Shown: piece after piece, positions 52,501-63,859 of the stretch
How the letters are laid out: each line of letters opens with the position of its first letter
Position numbering within the stretch: position 1 is the first letter of the stretch
From: Enchytraeus crypticus
Lineage: Eukaryota > Annelida > Clitellata > Enchytraeida > Enchytraeidae
Assembly (NCBI GenBank): GCA_905160935.1
Contig: CAJHZI010000547.1
Span: 3,341,501-3,405,500, forward strand
Length of the DNA: 64,000 nucleotides
Direction of reading: 5' to 3'
Position numbers and translations under genes: made by a program
Notes under the pieces: generated by a model
What the model was told of the DNA's origin: nothing
Database searches by the model: none
Seen by the model: the letters and a program-made list of their open reading frames with translations, nothing else

Positions 52501-55500
52501 TAATAATAACAAAATAATAATAGTAATAACAAAACAATAGTAATTATTATAATTACTAGTGTAATTAGTATTAACTAATAATTTGCCGTGCATTTAGTGG
52601 CGGATCCAGGGGGTTGTCTAGGGGGCCTGGGCCCTCCCTTTAGGGCGGTCGATAATTTTTTTAAACTATATTTTCATTGTTTCTATGGCAATTTATATGT
52701 GTCAAAATGTTTGTAAGAGCATTGGTTGGGGGAGGGGGTTACGACAGGGAACTCAGTTTCACTAGATCAATTTTTTTCAAATATAGGATTAGGGGCCCAT
52801 ATTTGGTATACTAGGAGCCCTATATAATGGAAGGGTGCCAGAAAAATGTTGATCGTTTTACTTGATCTCAATTTTCACTTTAACCACTGTATAAGAGGAA
52901 AAGAGTGTAAGTAAAAAATGTGAATTCTGTCCCGTAGCAGTGGTGCAAACAGCCTTGACTGGGAGAGACGTAAGCCCCCCCCCCCACCGCCATAATTAGA
53001 TCACTTTTGCAATTCGTCCAGATCGGCTGACTTTCTTCAGAGGTGAAAAATTAACCTATTTTTTTTTACAACAAATGTAGAAATTTAGGCATTTTAGGGT
53101 TTTCCTCTCACTTTAGTAGGGATATGAGGGGGGGGGGGGCAGTAAGATATGGGGATACTCTATGAGCCGAGCGCAGTCGTGTAAAAAGTGATCCCTACTC
53201 CCTACCCACCAACGGTTTTGTTCTTATGATTTTAATCTGTTTAAATGTCAAAACAATTTGACGTAGAAAGATGAATGGAAAATAAGAAGGTTTTCTAATA
53301 CTCAAATTAAAGACCCCTACGACACGTATCATGAGAAGATCGCTATTGTAAGCGTGAAACTTTTTGGTTTAAAAAAAACGAATAATTGTTCTAAGAATAT
53401 CATTAGAGTGTTATAGACCTTTCACAAAAGGTGTTTACTTTGAAAAATCACCTTATGCATTATTTCATTCATTGGAGCGGCGCCACTGTGCATCATAAAA
53501 TTGATTGTTTTGCGGAAGCAACTGCAATGTAATAAATCCTTAAAATTTAATATATCCTCTCTAGATATTATATCTAGACATTTATTAACTGTAAATTAAG
53601 ACATATGTTTATCGTCATTTGACGAGAAATTGAAATATATTTTTTTTTGTAATTATTTAATATACCATTACGTTAATAAATGAAGAAATACATAATAAAT
53701 AATACGAATATATACTATATTGCCAGCCGACAATAGAAGCACACACCCCTCCCCACTCTCCCACTAGGCTTTGTTTATTACGTGAACGGAGTTACCGCTA
53801 CAGATTATAAAAGGTCTATATTACTACTATGATTTGCAGGTTGTCAGTCTGAGAACTGACCTGTGAAAAATTAGCTAGAATTTTCGGCCGGTAATTTTAA
53901 TTATTGACTGAATGATTTGTTTAATGTTGTAGGAATATTTGCTTATCTGAACTTCCTGACTCCAAAGACTCGCGAGGAGATAATAAAGATTCTGATTGCC
54001 GGCCTCAAGAGACTCGAGTACAGAGGCTATGACTCAGCAGGTAAGCCATAGGCCTTTACCAGGCTAGTAGGTCTGTAGCAAGCTAGTAGGCCTCTAGCAG
54101 GCTAGTAGACCTCTAGCAGGCTAGTAGGCCTCTAGCAGGCTAGTAGACCTCTAGCAGGCTAGTAGACCTCTAGCAGGCTTGTAGGCCTCTAACTGGCCTC
54201 TGATGTCATTTTATGTAATTTAAGTCATATAATTAAAATCATATCTGGCTGATTAGTGTTGGTCTTTCAACCTTTCTACAGATGAAACTTACTTATTTAG
54301 GTTAATTAGCTGCTTTAAGTAAGTTAAAATATGCTGAAGATGATACGAGCCACTGCAGAATAGGAAAAATGATTGTTTGTGGTAATGGGTTTCTTCTCTC
54401 GAACTGAGGACAATCAGAAGCTACATTGGTTTTTTAAGGATACTTTAATGCTTGGCGAAGAAATAGCCATTCTGACTGGATCAACTGTTGATCGATGGAG
54501 TTCTCTTTATTGGGCCTTAATATGAATTTGTAACATGGACATGTCATATGCACAAAAAAACTAGAAAAAGATGTAACGGTTTTAAAAAATTTCATTAGAA
54601 TTCAATGTTCGAGATGACCGAGTAGTATGAAAAGTGCAACATCAATTTCAAAAACAATTAGAGAACAAAATATACGCACACTTGAGACACACTTCCAATA
54701 GGAAGTTCCATTATGGCTCAGTTTCCCTAGCAAGATCATATTGGTTTGTTGAGAACAAGATGGCACTTTAATGTAGAATTTTAATATTTATATGAGTCTA
54801 GATTATTGTATTAATTATTAATTGGTTTCATTTTGGTAGTTGCAATCGACTTCCTTTCTCCTAATTGTTTCTTCATGTCACTTTCTGCCAGGTGATAGAA
54901 CATAATTGAAATTCATTTTCGAAATGCATGTTTTATAAATTTTCTCATTCTTATATGCTTTGCATTTATTACACGCCCTCCTATGAGCACGGATTTTGTG
55001 AGCGCAGTGCTATAGATGCTATTGAGGGTTGTTGTCAGTAGTGCAAAAAGACTGTTAAAAAGTGAAGTAAATTGCTATTACTATCGATGCTTCTGTACCT
55101 CTAATCTCTTTATATGAGTGTAGTAAAAATGTCCATATCAGGGACGTATGATAGTCTACTAAAGAGTTCGCTTGTCTCACATTCTAGATCAAGTGGTCTA
55201 CATGACAACCCCTATATATCAGATATTTAGTTATCACTCTTCCTAGTTGCTAATTAGGATCCATTGAGCAGGATGTGAAAGTATCTCTTAAAGGTATAAA
55301 AAACGTTGAAAGTGTTGAGTGTCTAGACAAGACAGGGCTTCTGAGATTAGACCACCAACCTTTTGATAGGCCCGTCGGCAAATTTACTAGTTTTATCAGA
55401 AGAATTGAAGCGCTAATGTTAATGTTACTTTTACTTTGAATATCACTTGTTTGAATCATTGGACGATTTAGTCAATTCTTCATTATCAGTCTGAGTTTAC

Positions 55501-58500
55501 TCGCGCATCACATCACTGATTGACTGTTTAGTTTATTCTATTTCAGTTAGTTATTTAAGCAGTTTTAATCAGTAGTTCTTCATTGCACTTTAGTATTTGC
55601 AGAGTTCTACTTATTTAAATTTTATTTAATGCAACTACATTATGTAATTATTTGTGCATGACATCATTAAAAAATTCTTTATTATTTAAATAATAAGAAA
55701 TGATTAAAGAAGTTTTAGATTTCGTTTCCTCATCCAAGGACGATATCTGGGACTTCCTGGAATTACACCACTACAAAACCATTAACTCAAGACAAGAGAA
55801 ATACTTTAGTACTTTACTGTACTTATGCTGTAGTATGAGGAAGAGTACCTAGCTTCTTCATTGATGGGTTGATGTTCATTCATTGGTTGATGTTCACTGA
55901 TGCTCTTTTTTCTCTTTCATGTCGTATATTTGTTCAACTCAGCACAGATTATGCAAACAATAGGAACATACATGTGGTCAGATAAACAAACGAGCAATTC
56001 GAAAGAAATTGATTGATTTATGTTCATTGATTGGTTAATGTTCATTGATTGGTTAATGTTCGTTTATTGGACGATGTTTATTGATTAGTTGATGTTTAAT
56101 GATAGGTTGATATTCATTGATTAGTACAGGTTCGTTGATTGGTTGATGTTCGTTGATTGGTTGATGCTCGTTGATTGGTTGATTTTTTGGTTGATTGGTT
56201 GATTGTTTGGTTGCTGTTCGTTGATTGGTTGATTGTTTGGTTGATATTCATTGATTGGTTGATTGTTTGGTTGATGCTCTTTGATTGGTTGATTTCTTGG
56301 TTGATGTTCGTTGTTTGGTTGATTGTTTGGTTGATGTTCATTGATTGTCTGGTTGATGCTCATTGATTGGTTGATTATTTGATTGATGCTCGTTGATTGG
56401 TTGATTGTTTGGTTGATGTTCGTTGATTGTTTGGTTGATGTTCGTCGATTGGTTGATTGTTTGGTTGCTGTTCGTTGATTGGTTGAATGATTGGTTGATG
56501 CTCGTTGATTGGTTGATTTATTGATTGATGTTCGTTGATTGTTTAGTTGATATTCATTGATTGGTTGATTTCTTGGTTGATTGGTTGATTGTTTGATTGA
56601 TGTTCGTTGATTGGTTGATTGTTTGGTTGATGTTCGTTGATTAGTTGATTGATTGATTGATGTTTGTTGATTGGTTGATTGTTTAGTTGATATTCATTGA
56701 TTGGTTGATTTTTTGGTTGATTGGTTGATTGTTTGGTTGATGTTCGTTGATTGGTTGATTGTTTGGTTGATGTTCTTTGATTGGTTGATTGTTTGGTTGA
56801 TGCTCGTTGATTGGTTGATTGTTTGGTTGATATTCATTGATTGGTTGATTTTTTGCTTGATTGTTTGGTTGATATTCATTGATTGGCTTATTGTTTAGTT
56901 GATGTTCGTTGATTGTCTGGTTGATGCTCATTGATTGGTTGATTTTTTGGTTGATTAGTTAATTGTTTGATTGATGCTCGTTGATTGGTTGATTGTTTGG
57001 TTGATGTTCGTTGATTGGTTGATTGTTTGGTTGATGTTTGTTGATTGGTTGATTGTTTGGTTGATTGTTGATTGGTTGATTATTTGGTTGATATTCATTG
57101 ATTGGTTGATTTTTTGGTTGATTGGTTGATTGTTTGGTTGATGTTCGTTGATTGGTTGATTGTTTGGTTGATGTTCATTGATTGGTTGATTTTTTGGTTG
57201 ATTGGTTGATTGTTTGGTTGATATTCATTGATTGGTTGATTTTTTGGTTGATTGGTTGATTGTTTGGTTGCTGTTTGTTGATTGGTTGATTGATTGGTTG
57301 ATGCTCATTGATTGGTTGATTTTTTGGTTGATTGGTTGATTGTTTGGTTGATGTTTGTTGATTGGTTGATTGTTTGGTTTGATGTTTGTTGATTGGTTAA
57401 TTGTTTGGTTGCTGTTCGTTGATTGGTTGATTGATTGGTTGATGCTCGTTGATTGGTTGATTGTTTGGTTGATATTCATTGATTGGTTGATTTTTCGGTT
57501 GATTGGTTGATTGGTTGATTGATTGGTTGATGCTCGTTGATTGGTTGATTGTTTGGTTGATATTCATTGATTGGTTGATTTTTTGGTTGATTGGTTGATT
57601 GTTTGGTTGATGTTCGTTGATTGGTTGATTGTTTGGTTGATGTTCGTTGATTGGTTGATTGTTTGGTTGATCGTTTGGTTGTTTCTCATTGATTGGTTGA
57701 TGCTGACAGGTATCGCAATCGATGGTGGGGACGAGCCAGGCACGGGTGACGGGGCGAAGCGCAAGATGGGTCTAATGAAGAGACAGGGCAAAGTGGCTGA
57801 ACTTGAAAAAGAAGTGAATGGTAATTAATCAGTACCAAGTCTTTTGCGCTTGCTATAATATATACACTGATTTTTAAGAACAATTTAAAAATGCAGTACT
57901 TGGATATTATGGTAGTAAGTATCTGGAATTGAAAGTGAGCAGTAATTAACGATTTAGGCTTTTACGACTATAATGTTAAACTTCAATCAAATATATTTAG
58001 CGAAATATTAGTGTAGACTTTATGACCTAGAAGTCGTTCAATCACGATCTTTTAGTTCATAGTCGGAATAATCTGAGATTTCCTTCTATTTGGTATAACG
58101 GATTTTTTTCTTTAAAGAAACAAATAGCTGATTAGTCTTTAGATAATTGTGCAACAATTATCAACAATGACGAGAGAGAGAGACAGAGAGTGAGTCAAGC
58201 AGAATTTAGTCTATTATAGATCAACTGTTAACTGCGCGTATGATGAAAGAAGACTAAACAGCAGCTGAGAAAGGCATTGGATATCAATCTTTGAAGCCAT
58301 ATTCGTTTTATTTTAGAGTTCACGCTAAAGGTATGACCGGATAGGCATGGCGGACGTGGGAATACAAATTGTTGGTCTAATTGTTGGTTAACTCCACATT
58401 TCACTCCTAACTTAAAAAGTTTTAACGAACAAAGCAAGTGTAACGAACAAGTGTAACGAACAGGTAGAAGCTACGTGTTGCTGTCTTAGGGAGCGTTAAG

Positions 58501-58901
58501 TTTATAGAGAACATGACTATCTTGTACCTGTCATAACGAGCATGACTATCTTGTACCTGTCATAGCGAGCATGACTATCTTGTACCTGTCATAACGAGCA
58601 TGACTATCTAGTACCTGTCGTAGAGAACATGACTATCTAGTACCTGTCATAACGAGCATGACTATCTAGCACCTGTCGTGTTGAAGAACACTAAATTAGA
58701 ATAAAAAATCGACAATCAAGAAGCAGATGACTGACTGATAATAAAAGTTACATGAATTTTGGTAAATTGCAGAAAAGCGTAAGGAGATGAAGTTTGACGT
58801 AGAGTTTAACACTCACAGCGGCATCGCCCACACTCGCTGGGCTACTCACGGTGAACCCAACTGGGTCAACACCCATCCTCAGCGCTCTGATGAACAGGGG
58901 G
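46524..58901 (+). CDS. GFPT1: Glutamine-fructose-6-phosphate aminotransferase, 5' part
   Basis: The enzyme makes glucosamine-6-phosphate from fructose-6-phosphate and glutamine, the first step of the hexosamine pathway in the cytosol. Exons: 46524-46530 (ATG TGT G), 53933-54040, 57710-57820, 58773-58901. All have GT/AG borders and consistent phase 1 joins, about 118 codons. The protein starts [17 protein letters not shown]; Cys2 becomes the N-terminal nucleophile of the class II glutamine amidotransferase domain. [11 protein letters not shown] and [17 protein letters not shown] with HPQRSD are signature motifs. The loop encoded by exon 3 ([17 protein letters not shown]) is variable in the family. 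The remaining glutaminase and both sugar isomerase domains must lie right of the window. Vertebrate GFPT1 and GFPT2 cannot be told apart here. The first coding exon is only 7 nt, and intron 1 is 7.4 kb. Confidence 0.95.
49075..50760 (-). mobile_element. LINE with (AG)n tail, longest copy
   Basis: On the minus strand, from 50760: end of the endonuclease ([20 protein letters not shown]), linker, an RT start ([12 protein letters not shown]), [16 protein letters not shown], and [15 protein letters not shown] (motif A). Then comes a decayed motif B (RGVRQG), [12 protein letters not shown] (motif C), [54 protein letters not shown], and [19 protein letters not shown] with [13 protein letters not shown] and a stop. 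The 3' UTR is only ~20 bp before (AG)n. Frameshifts and small deletions make it inactive, and the 5' endonuclease part is lost. It is the reference copy for the fragments at 16244, 31135, 34876, 51222 and 60036. Confidence 0.92.
51222..51390 (-). mobile_element. LINE 3' end with (AG)n tail, short copy
   Basis: A short (ct)n, tagtgcactgcctatgggca and the cctcttcatgtccccatatg block. Same 3' end as 49075-50760, strongly truncated, about 460 bp from it. Confidence 0.85.
52091..52338. repeat. 47-bp minisatellite in GFPT intron 1
   Basis: Five to six units of the form accactgattagtaagtgca, ttgtttaaatactggtttca and attctca, a few substitutions apart. Confidence 0.92.
52480..52520. repeat. (AAT)n microsatellite
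   Basis: aataataataataataataac runs in GFPT intron 1. Confidence 0.9.
52590..52887. mobile_element. hAT-like MITE remnant
   Basis: The left end reads agtggcggatccaggggg. The right end, ctcaattttcactttaaccactg, has the same terminal bases as the MITE at 36439-36613. The interior is GC-rich at the left and degenerate. No clean target duplication was found, so the boundaries are approximate. Confidence 0.5.
54060..54192. repeat. 19-bp minisatellite just after GFPT exon 2
   Basis: About seven units of ctagcaggctagtaggcct (with agtagacct variants) start about 20 bases inside the intron, next to the donor site at 54041. Confidence 0.93.
55990..57706. repeat. ATTGG-rich minisatellite (30-bp higher-order unit)
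   Basis: Long head-to-tail array of gttgattggttgattgtttg plus gttgatgttc words, with 14- and 18-bp sub-unit variants. The plus strand is almost free of C. Looser units start near 55862. It ends at the acceptor of GFPT exon 3 (57710). Open frames on both strands (Asn-Gln-Pro-rich on minus, Trp-Leu/Val-rich on plus) are by-products of the period. Confidence 0.97.
58509..58682. repeat. 29-bp minisatellite before GFPT exon 4
   Basis: Six units of gagcatgactatcttgtacc plus tgtcataac, with agtacctgtcgt variants. It ends about 90 bp before the exon 4 acceptor. Confidence 0.95.
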
Positions 58902-59204
58902 GTACGTTGAAAATAGCTTTTTTATTGATTAATAGCACCAATGAGGTGTTAAGTATCTCCCATTCCTCACGTACTCACCTTCTGTGAAAGCAATGTTTTC
59001 GTAAGGATTAAAAAGAAATATATTATTTATTTACTCACAAGTGAACTATCTTATTTCTATTTATTCATGAACTCAAAAAAATATAATTATGTAGATATTA
59101 TAAACTATGTAATTTTTATGAGACTTGGTCGCGCAGGCTTTTTTTGATGAATCAAGAATTTTGCTTCGTATATATGCCATGGAAATCAAATTGTACCATT
59201 TTTG

Positions 59205-59285
59205 GTGTTCTTCATCATCATCATCTTCCCTTAAATTCCGGTTTAACTATGGACAGGATAGACCTTCTCCAATCTTCTCTGTCCG
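59205..59285 (-). mobile_element. RTE-like tail remnant
   Basis: catcatcatcatcttccctt, then aaattccggtttaactatgg, is the reverse complement of the RTE-like LINE 3' end at 11060-11440. Confidence 0.6.
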
Positions 59286-59349
59286 ACACCATATCATCAG
59301 TCTATCCTGTATTATCTCTGTTAATCCTCTGATATCTCTGCTCAACTAA

Positions 59350-59568
59350 TGTGTTATAGATAGGTCGTCCCTAGTCAACTAGTGTGTTATAGCTAGGTCG
59401 TCCCTAGTCAACTAGTGTGTTATAGCTAGGTCGTCTCTAGTCAACTAGTGTGTGATAGCTAGGTCGTCTCTAGTCAACTAGTGTGTTATGGTTAGGTCAT
59501 CTCTGGTCGGCTACTGTGTTATAGCTAGGTAGTGTCTGGTCGACTACTGTGTTATAGCTAGTTCACAT
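59350..59568. repeat. 33-bp minisatellite
   Basis: Six full units and one partial of tgtgttatagctaggtcgtc plus cctagtcaactag. Later units diverge (gtcggctac, gtcgactac). Confidence 0.95.
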
Positions 59569-59675
59569 CATGATGGTTTCTAATTGCCTGAGAAATAAAG
59601 CCTTAATGGTCATCACGTGCGCGTTACAACTCAAGGCTGAGAGTTTAAATGAGAGTTTATATTAGAGATGGGAAT

Positions 59676-59870
59676 CGAACCGAACCCGAACCGAACCTAA
59701 CCCTAAAATCTAGAATTTTGACCGAACCGAACCGAACTCGAACCCAGACTCTGACCGAACCCGAATCGAACCCGAACCCAGACTCTGGCCGAACCGAACC
59801 CGAACCCAGATTCTGGCCGAACCGAACCGAACCCGAACCCAGACTTGGTCCAAACCGAACTGAACCAAAC
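59676..59870. repeat. CCGAA-rich array, left subterminal part of hAT
   Basis: Words such as cgaaccgaacccgaaccc, followed by agactctggc, repeat about five times with a ~30-bp period. The frames across it (Arg-Thr-Glu-Pro repeats) are not considered coding. Confidence 0.9.
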
Positions 59871-60035
59871 TCTTGGAGTTTCTCTCTTCGTCGCCAGCCT
59901 GACATTATATAACTATAGTAAGAACAATACAAATATATATTAGTTTTTGCATTTACATATCTTACGGTATCTAACAGCATATATTCAGGAAAGGCTGGTT
60001 CCGATACAAATTTTAAAATTGTAGCGGTACGAAGT

Positions 60036-60155
60036 AATGGTAGCGGGAAGCGAGACGGGCCTACAGCAGATAATGGATAGTTTGAATGATACGGTATTGA
60101 AATATGGAATGAAGATTAACATCAAAGCGACAAAAGTGATGAGAGTACCCCATAA
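60036..60155 (+). mobile_element. Internal RT fragment of the (AG)n-tail LINE, inside the hAT
   Basis: The plus strand encodes VMVAGSETGLQQIMDSLND and YGMKINIKATKVMRVP, matching the region just after the FADD box in the LINE copy at 49075-50760. Neither LINE end is present, so this is an internal piece rather than a standard 5'-truncated insertion. Confidence 0.8.
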
Positions 60156-60929
60156 AAATCTGAAAAGGCTTGACTCAATCTAGGTGGATTTGTTCTTGTT
60201 AAATTCAAATTATGATTTTTTCTAATTTTAGTGTGCTACCTTAATATTTTTGCAACCAGATTTACAAATAATTATATATGACATTCTATAAGATTGTGTT
60301 AAGGCTATCTGGAGTAAATAATTTTGCACCATAGCAATGCAATAATTTCATAACTATTTTCGTAACTTCATAATTGATCTGAGAGTTTAAAATTTGAAGC
60401 CCTAAGGTAAATTATGAAGCTTATTACTGGTCAGTTGATAGCAAACGGTGTTTATTATGATAATTTTATATGTAATTACACGTGTTTACTAAATCATCTT
60501 CATTTGACATTTTTGTGTAACTAAATTGCACTTTGTCCCTGAAATATTGGATCAAATTTTAGGCAAGACATTTCCACTTAATTGTAAACGTATCTACTAT
60601 ATAGGCCTATAGTGACAAAAAAAATTAAAAATTGATGAAGCATATTGACTCGTTATAATCAAGGAAAATATTTCAGATACAATAATAAAGCTAATTATCT
60701 ATATTATGAACATTTGTTGGTCAACTAACAATATTTTAAGTACAGGAATAAATACCACTTCTCTCCTTTTTTCATTGTCATATTTTTACCCAGGTGAAAA
60801 AATGTGGCAGCTATTATGACTTAATTAATTTTTAAACATATTTACCATAAACCATTTTAAACATGTTTGTCATATCCATAATTATTATAAGTAAAGTTAA
60901 ACAATTGCAACAACATATCCAAACCAAAC

Positions 60930-61135
60930 CATTTCGAACTCGAATTGAACTCTTGCGAGTTGGAAAGCAAGCCGAACCCGAACCGAACTCGAACCCTTGT
61001 TAGAACCGAACCCGAACCGAACTTTCATTTTCAACGAACCGAACCGAAAATAACTTTCAAATTGTCAACTGCTAACCCAACCCGAACCGAACCGAACTTT
61101 CATTTTCAACGAACCGACCCGAACCCGAGCTCTGG
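60930..61135. repeat. CCGAA-rich array, right subterminal part of hAT
   Basis: cgaacccgaaccgaactttc plus attttcaacgaaccga occurs twice, with further ccgaaccgaa words. The array runs in the same strand sense as the left array, not inverted. Confidence 0.88.
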
Positions 61136-63859
61136 AAATTCATAAAATTCCCATCTCTAGTTTATATGTCTCGTGTAGAAACACTGTATGACTCGTAGTT
61201 CTGTTAAATATGTTCCAATTAAAGTTTAATGCTGCGAGACTATAATTTTTTCAACCTACGTTAAGGCTAATCAGTTAATACAATTACAAAGGTAGAGATG
61301 GCTGTTATTGTATAACTACCGACTGAATGTAGTAGAATTGATAACTTGAGTATAAGAATAATTGTTGAGCTTTGTTTAGAGAAGAAAGCAACTGAAAAAT
61401 ATGTATATGGTCGTGCTAGTCTATTCCTAAGTTCGCTCTTCTCTCCCTCTCTGTCGCCTTATTTAAAAAATGAAACTTAGACAATTGAAAAGTAATATTA
61501 TTACCAGCAATGATTTTGATTTAGCTGTAAAACAGATATTCTGATACAACTTAGTTGTTGCCATCGTTTTACTTTATTTTCTTTTTTCTTCAAATTAAAA
61601 TATTATTTAGTCTGTTACAAAAATACTGATGAATGAGTCAGGCAGTTGGTTTTTCATTATCGTTTGTTCTTTTACTTTTAATGCTTCAAAATTGTTAATT
61701 AGTATTGAAAATCATGAAATAAATTATCTGGTTTAATTGATTTTGCTAGTAGCCTGTCTGAAAGTATCGTGAACAAACATTGTTTTCATAAGCGCAACCA
61801 TATTTAGATGTTCCTTCTTTCAACGGTCATAATTGTTTCTAAAAGAGAGGTTTTTTACAATTATTTTATTTAACAGATAAAATTCCCCCTTTAATTTAGT
61901 TTAAAGGGTCTGTAATCACTGTCCTTGTACCTCCCATAAATTCATGAGCAAAATATTAAAAGTTTATTTTCATCCAAAATACTACTGATCGCATCAAATC
62001 TTACATTTTAAAGATATTGCTACTTTCGTCATTCCTGTTATATTCTTGCTCTCCAATGTGATTATGTGCAGCGAAGCGAGAACGCTTATTTGTGCAAGGC
62101 GTGTTTTAGCCTTGCTTTGTACTGAATACATGTATATTTAAAGTATCAACGTTGCTTTTTGAACGACACCCTACTCCTAACTATATTATAAATTCTAATA
62201 CGCGCTGCCTTTTTACGCATTAGAAGTGAATCGTTATTGCTTTTTACTCTTTGGCTACTAGAAATGGCGGAGCTTCTGTAGGTGATTGACTGAATGAAGC
62301 GATGTATGGTTTTATAAGATCTTCTATAGGATAACCATGACAAATTGTAGCATTTTTTGTTAGACTTTATTTTTAGATGATATATGCTGCATTTTAAAGT
62401 ATTATGGTAGATATTAGTGATCATCAACACCAACAACTGCTTCTTAACTTAAGTTTGTCTTTTTTCGCGACATCCATATCTTTCTGGTTTATTCTCTTCT
62501 CTATTGAATTGAAACTGTAAATCTCGCCAAACAAGCCAATAATTTATCCTACAGCTATAAACTTTATCAAATTGGATTCGAGACGCTTAATTGAAACCAA
62601 ACAGACCCTTTTGATGGCTTCTAAGATTGATCGAGAATGTTCTCTCCATTGGTGAGCGAGATAGTCATACAAATCGAAGTAGCCGACGAGATCGATAGTT
62701 TTATAGTTACATGGTTATATAGTTGTATAGTTACTTATATAATAATATATATAGTTAGTTTTCCGAATTTCTGTAAAGTTTTGCCCCTTGGAATAATCAA
62801 AAAATGAAAATTCAATTAATGGACATGCCCTTCCAAAGTCGCTTTGGTGAATATACGGTAGATGGGACTATGTTGAAAGGTTATATAATTGCTACAATTT
62901 AATCTGGGAATTACTACCACTTGCTTAATGTCATCTTATGTCATAGCAGTCTTATTTATTATCATTCGTGGCTCTTCCCTTGTCATTGGCGCTCAGTGCA
63001 ATGTTATCTTAATTACGGCATAATATTGACGGTGCTTTATGGTCAAATATTCACCGACGGATTCATAGAAACAACTTTTATCAACACTCTTATCAATGGT
63101 ATGCTATGCAGACGTATTGTAATGAACAATTCCTCTCTGCTAGGAGAATATACCTATTGCGAACGATTAAATTTGAAGTAGTTTGGTATCTGACTGTAGA
63201 AATAATTGAAAGTCTGTATTAATTATGGTCTGTATGACGTTAGCTTCTTCCTGCAGGCTGTATCTTATCTTAGGTAAATTATCTGTATTCTGAGATAATA
63301 TGCTAATTAATCATTTGTAATTTAGTACTACCCGTCCTCATTCGATGAGTTCACCGTTACGGATTTGTTTTTGTTGTAAAAAGATTATACCGTATCGTAA
63401 TTAATCTAAAAATAAAATATGATACACATATAGTGATCATCGTTTTGCTACTGTAATTGATAAGTTCTCTTTCTATTTAGCTACGATATTAAGGTAGTTA
63501 TAATTATTTAATATGTTGTAAATATTTTAGTAGGTAACATGATTGTGTACTTTATAATAATTATATATTTGATAAGCTTTTCCATAAAATTTAATAAAAA
63601 TTATTGGAAATAAAATTTAATAAGGGCTCTTTCAAGTATATCAAATTAAATTAAGCCTTCGTGTGCCTCTGAATGTTACAAGTTATAGCTTATATATGAG
63701 AAAGGTTTTTTGGAGTAGTGTCTCTTTTCTCTTTTGTTGTTAGATACTATCGTACCACTCTTTTGTCTAATAACGTTATCTATTTTGTCAAATAGTGCTA
63801 CATATCTTTTCTGATCTACTTTTCGCTCGAGCCGGTATCACGAGCTAAACGAGTGATCT

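Larger units (their letters stand above)
46531..53932 (+). other. GFPT intron 1
   Basis: It contains telomere-like words (ttaggattagggtgagggtt at about 47325), a long antisense LINE copy (49075-50760), a further LINE tail (51222-51390), a 47-bp minisatellite (52091-52338) and hAT-like MITE remnants (52600-52890). The first 2.5 kb show nothing recognisable. Confidence 0.7.
54041..57709 (+). other. GFPT intron 2
   Basis: It begins with a 19-bp minisatellite and ends with the 1.7-kb TGATTGG array. Between them are a minus-strand SINE tail (tcgtttcctcatccaaggac at about 55728) and unremarkable AT-rich DNA. Confidence 0.7.
59663..61159. mobile_element. Non-autonomous hAT transposon, 1.5 kb
   Basis: Perfect 13-bp terminal inverted repeats (tagagatgggaat at 59663-59675, its complement at 61147-61159) are flanked by a perfect 8-bp duplication, gtttatat, at 59655-59662 and 61160-61167. 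TIRs of the (T/C)AGAGATGGG type with 8-bp duplications are the hallmark of hAT elements. Both ends carry CCGAA-rich arrays (59676-59870 and about 60930-61135). The middle is AT-rich with a nested LINE fragment. There is no transposase, so it must have been moved in trans. Confidence 0.93.

Noticed and set aside
52930-53490. MITE with cagtggtgc and gcgccactg ends
   Set aside because: Short, imperfect terminal similarity only; no target duplication found.
55990-57800. Long Asn-Gln-Pro-rich or Trp-Leu-rich open frames on both strands
   Set aside because: They arise from the repeat period lacking stops; no start context, conservation or splice logic supports a protein.
59649-59980. Arg-Thr-Glu-Pro repeat protein on + and its minus-strand counterpart
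   Set aside because: Translation of the CCGAA array inside the hAT element; frames on both strands are open for the same reason.
62146-63181. Open frames of 86-96 codons near the right edge
   Set aside because: No recognised motif, AT-rich composition, and expected by chance at this length; none encodes the missing GFPT exons.
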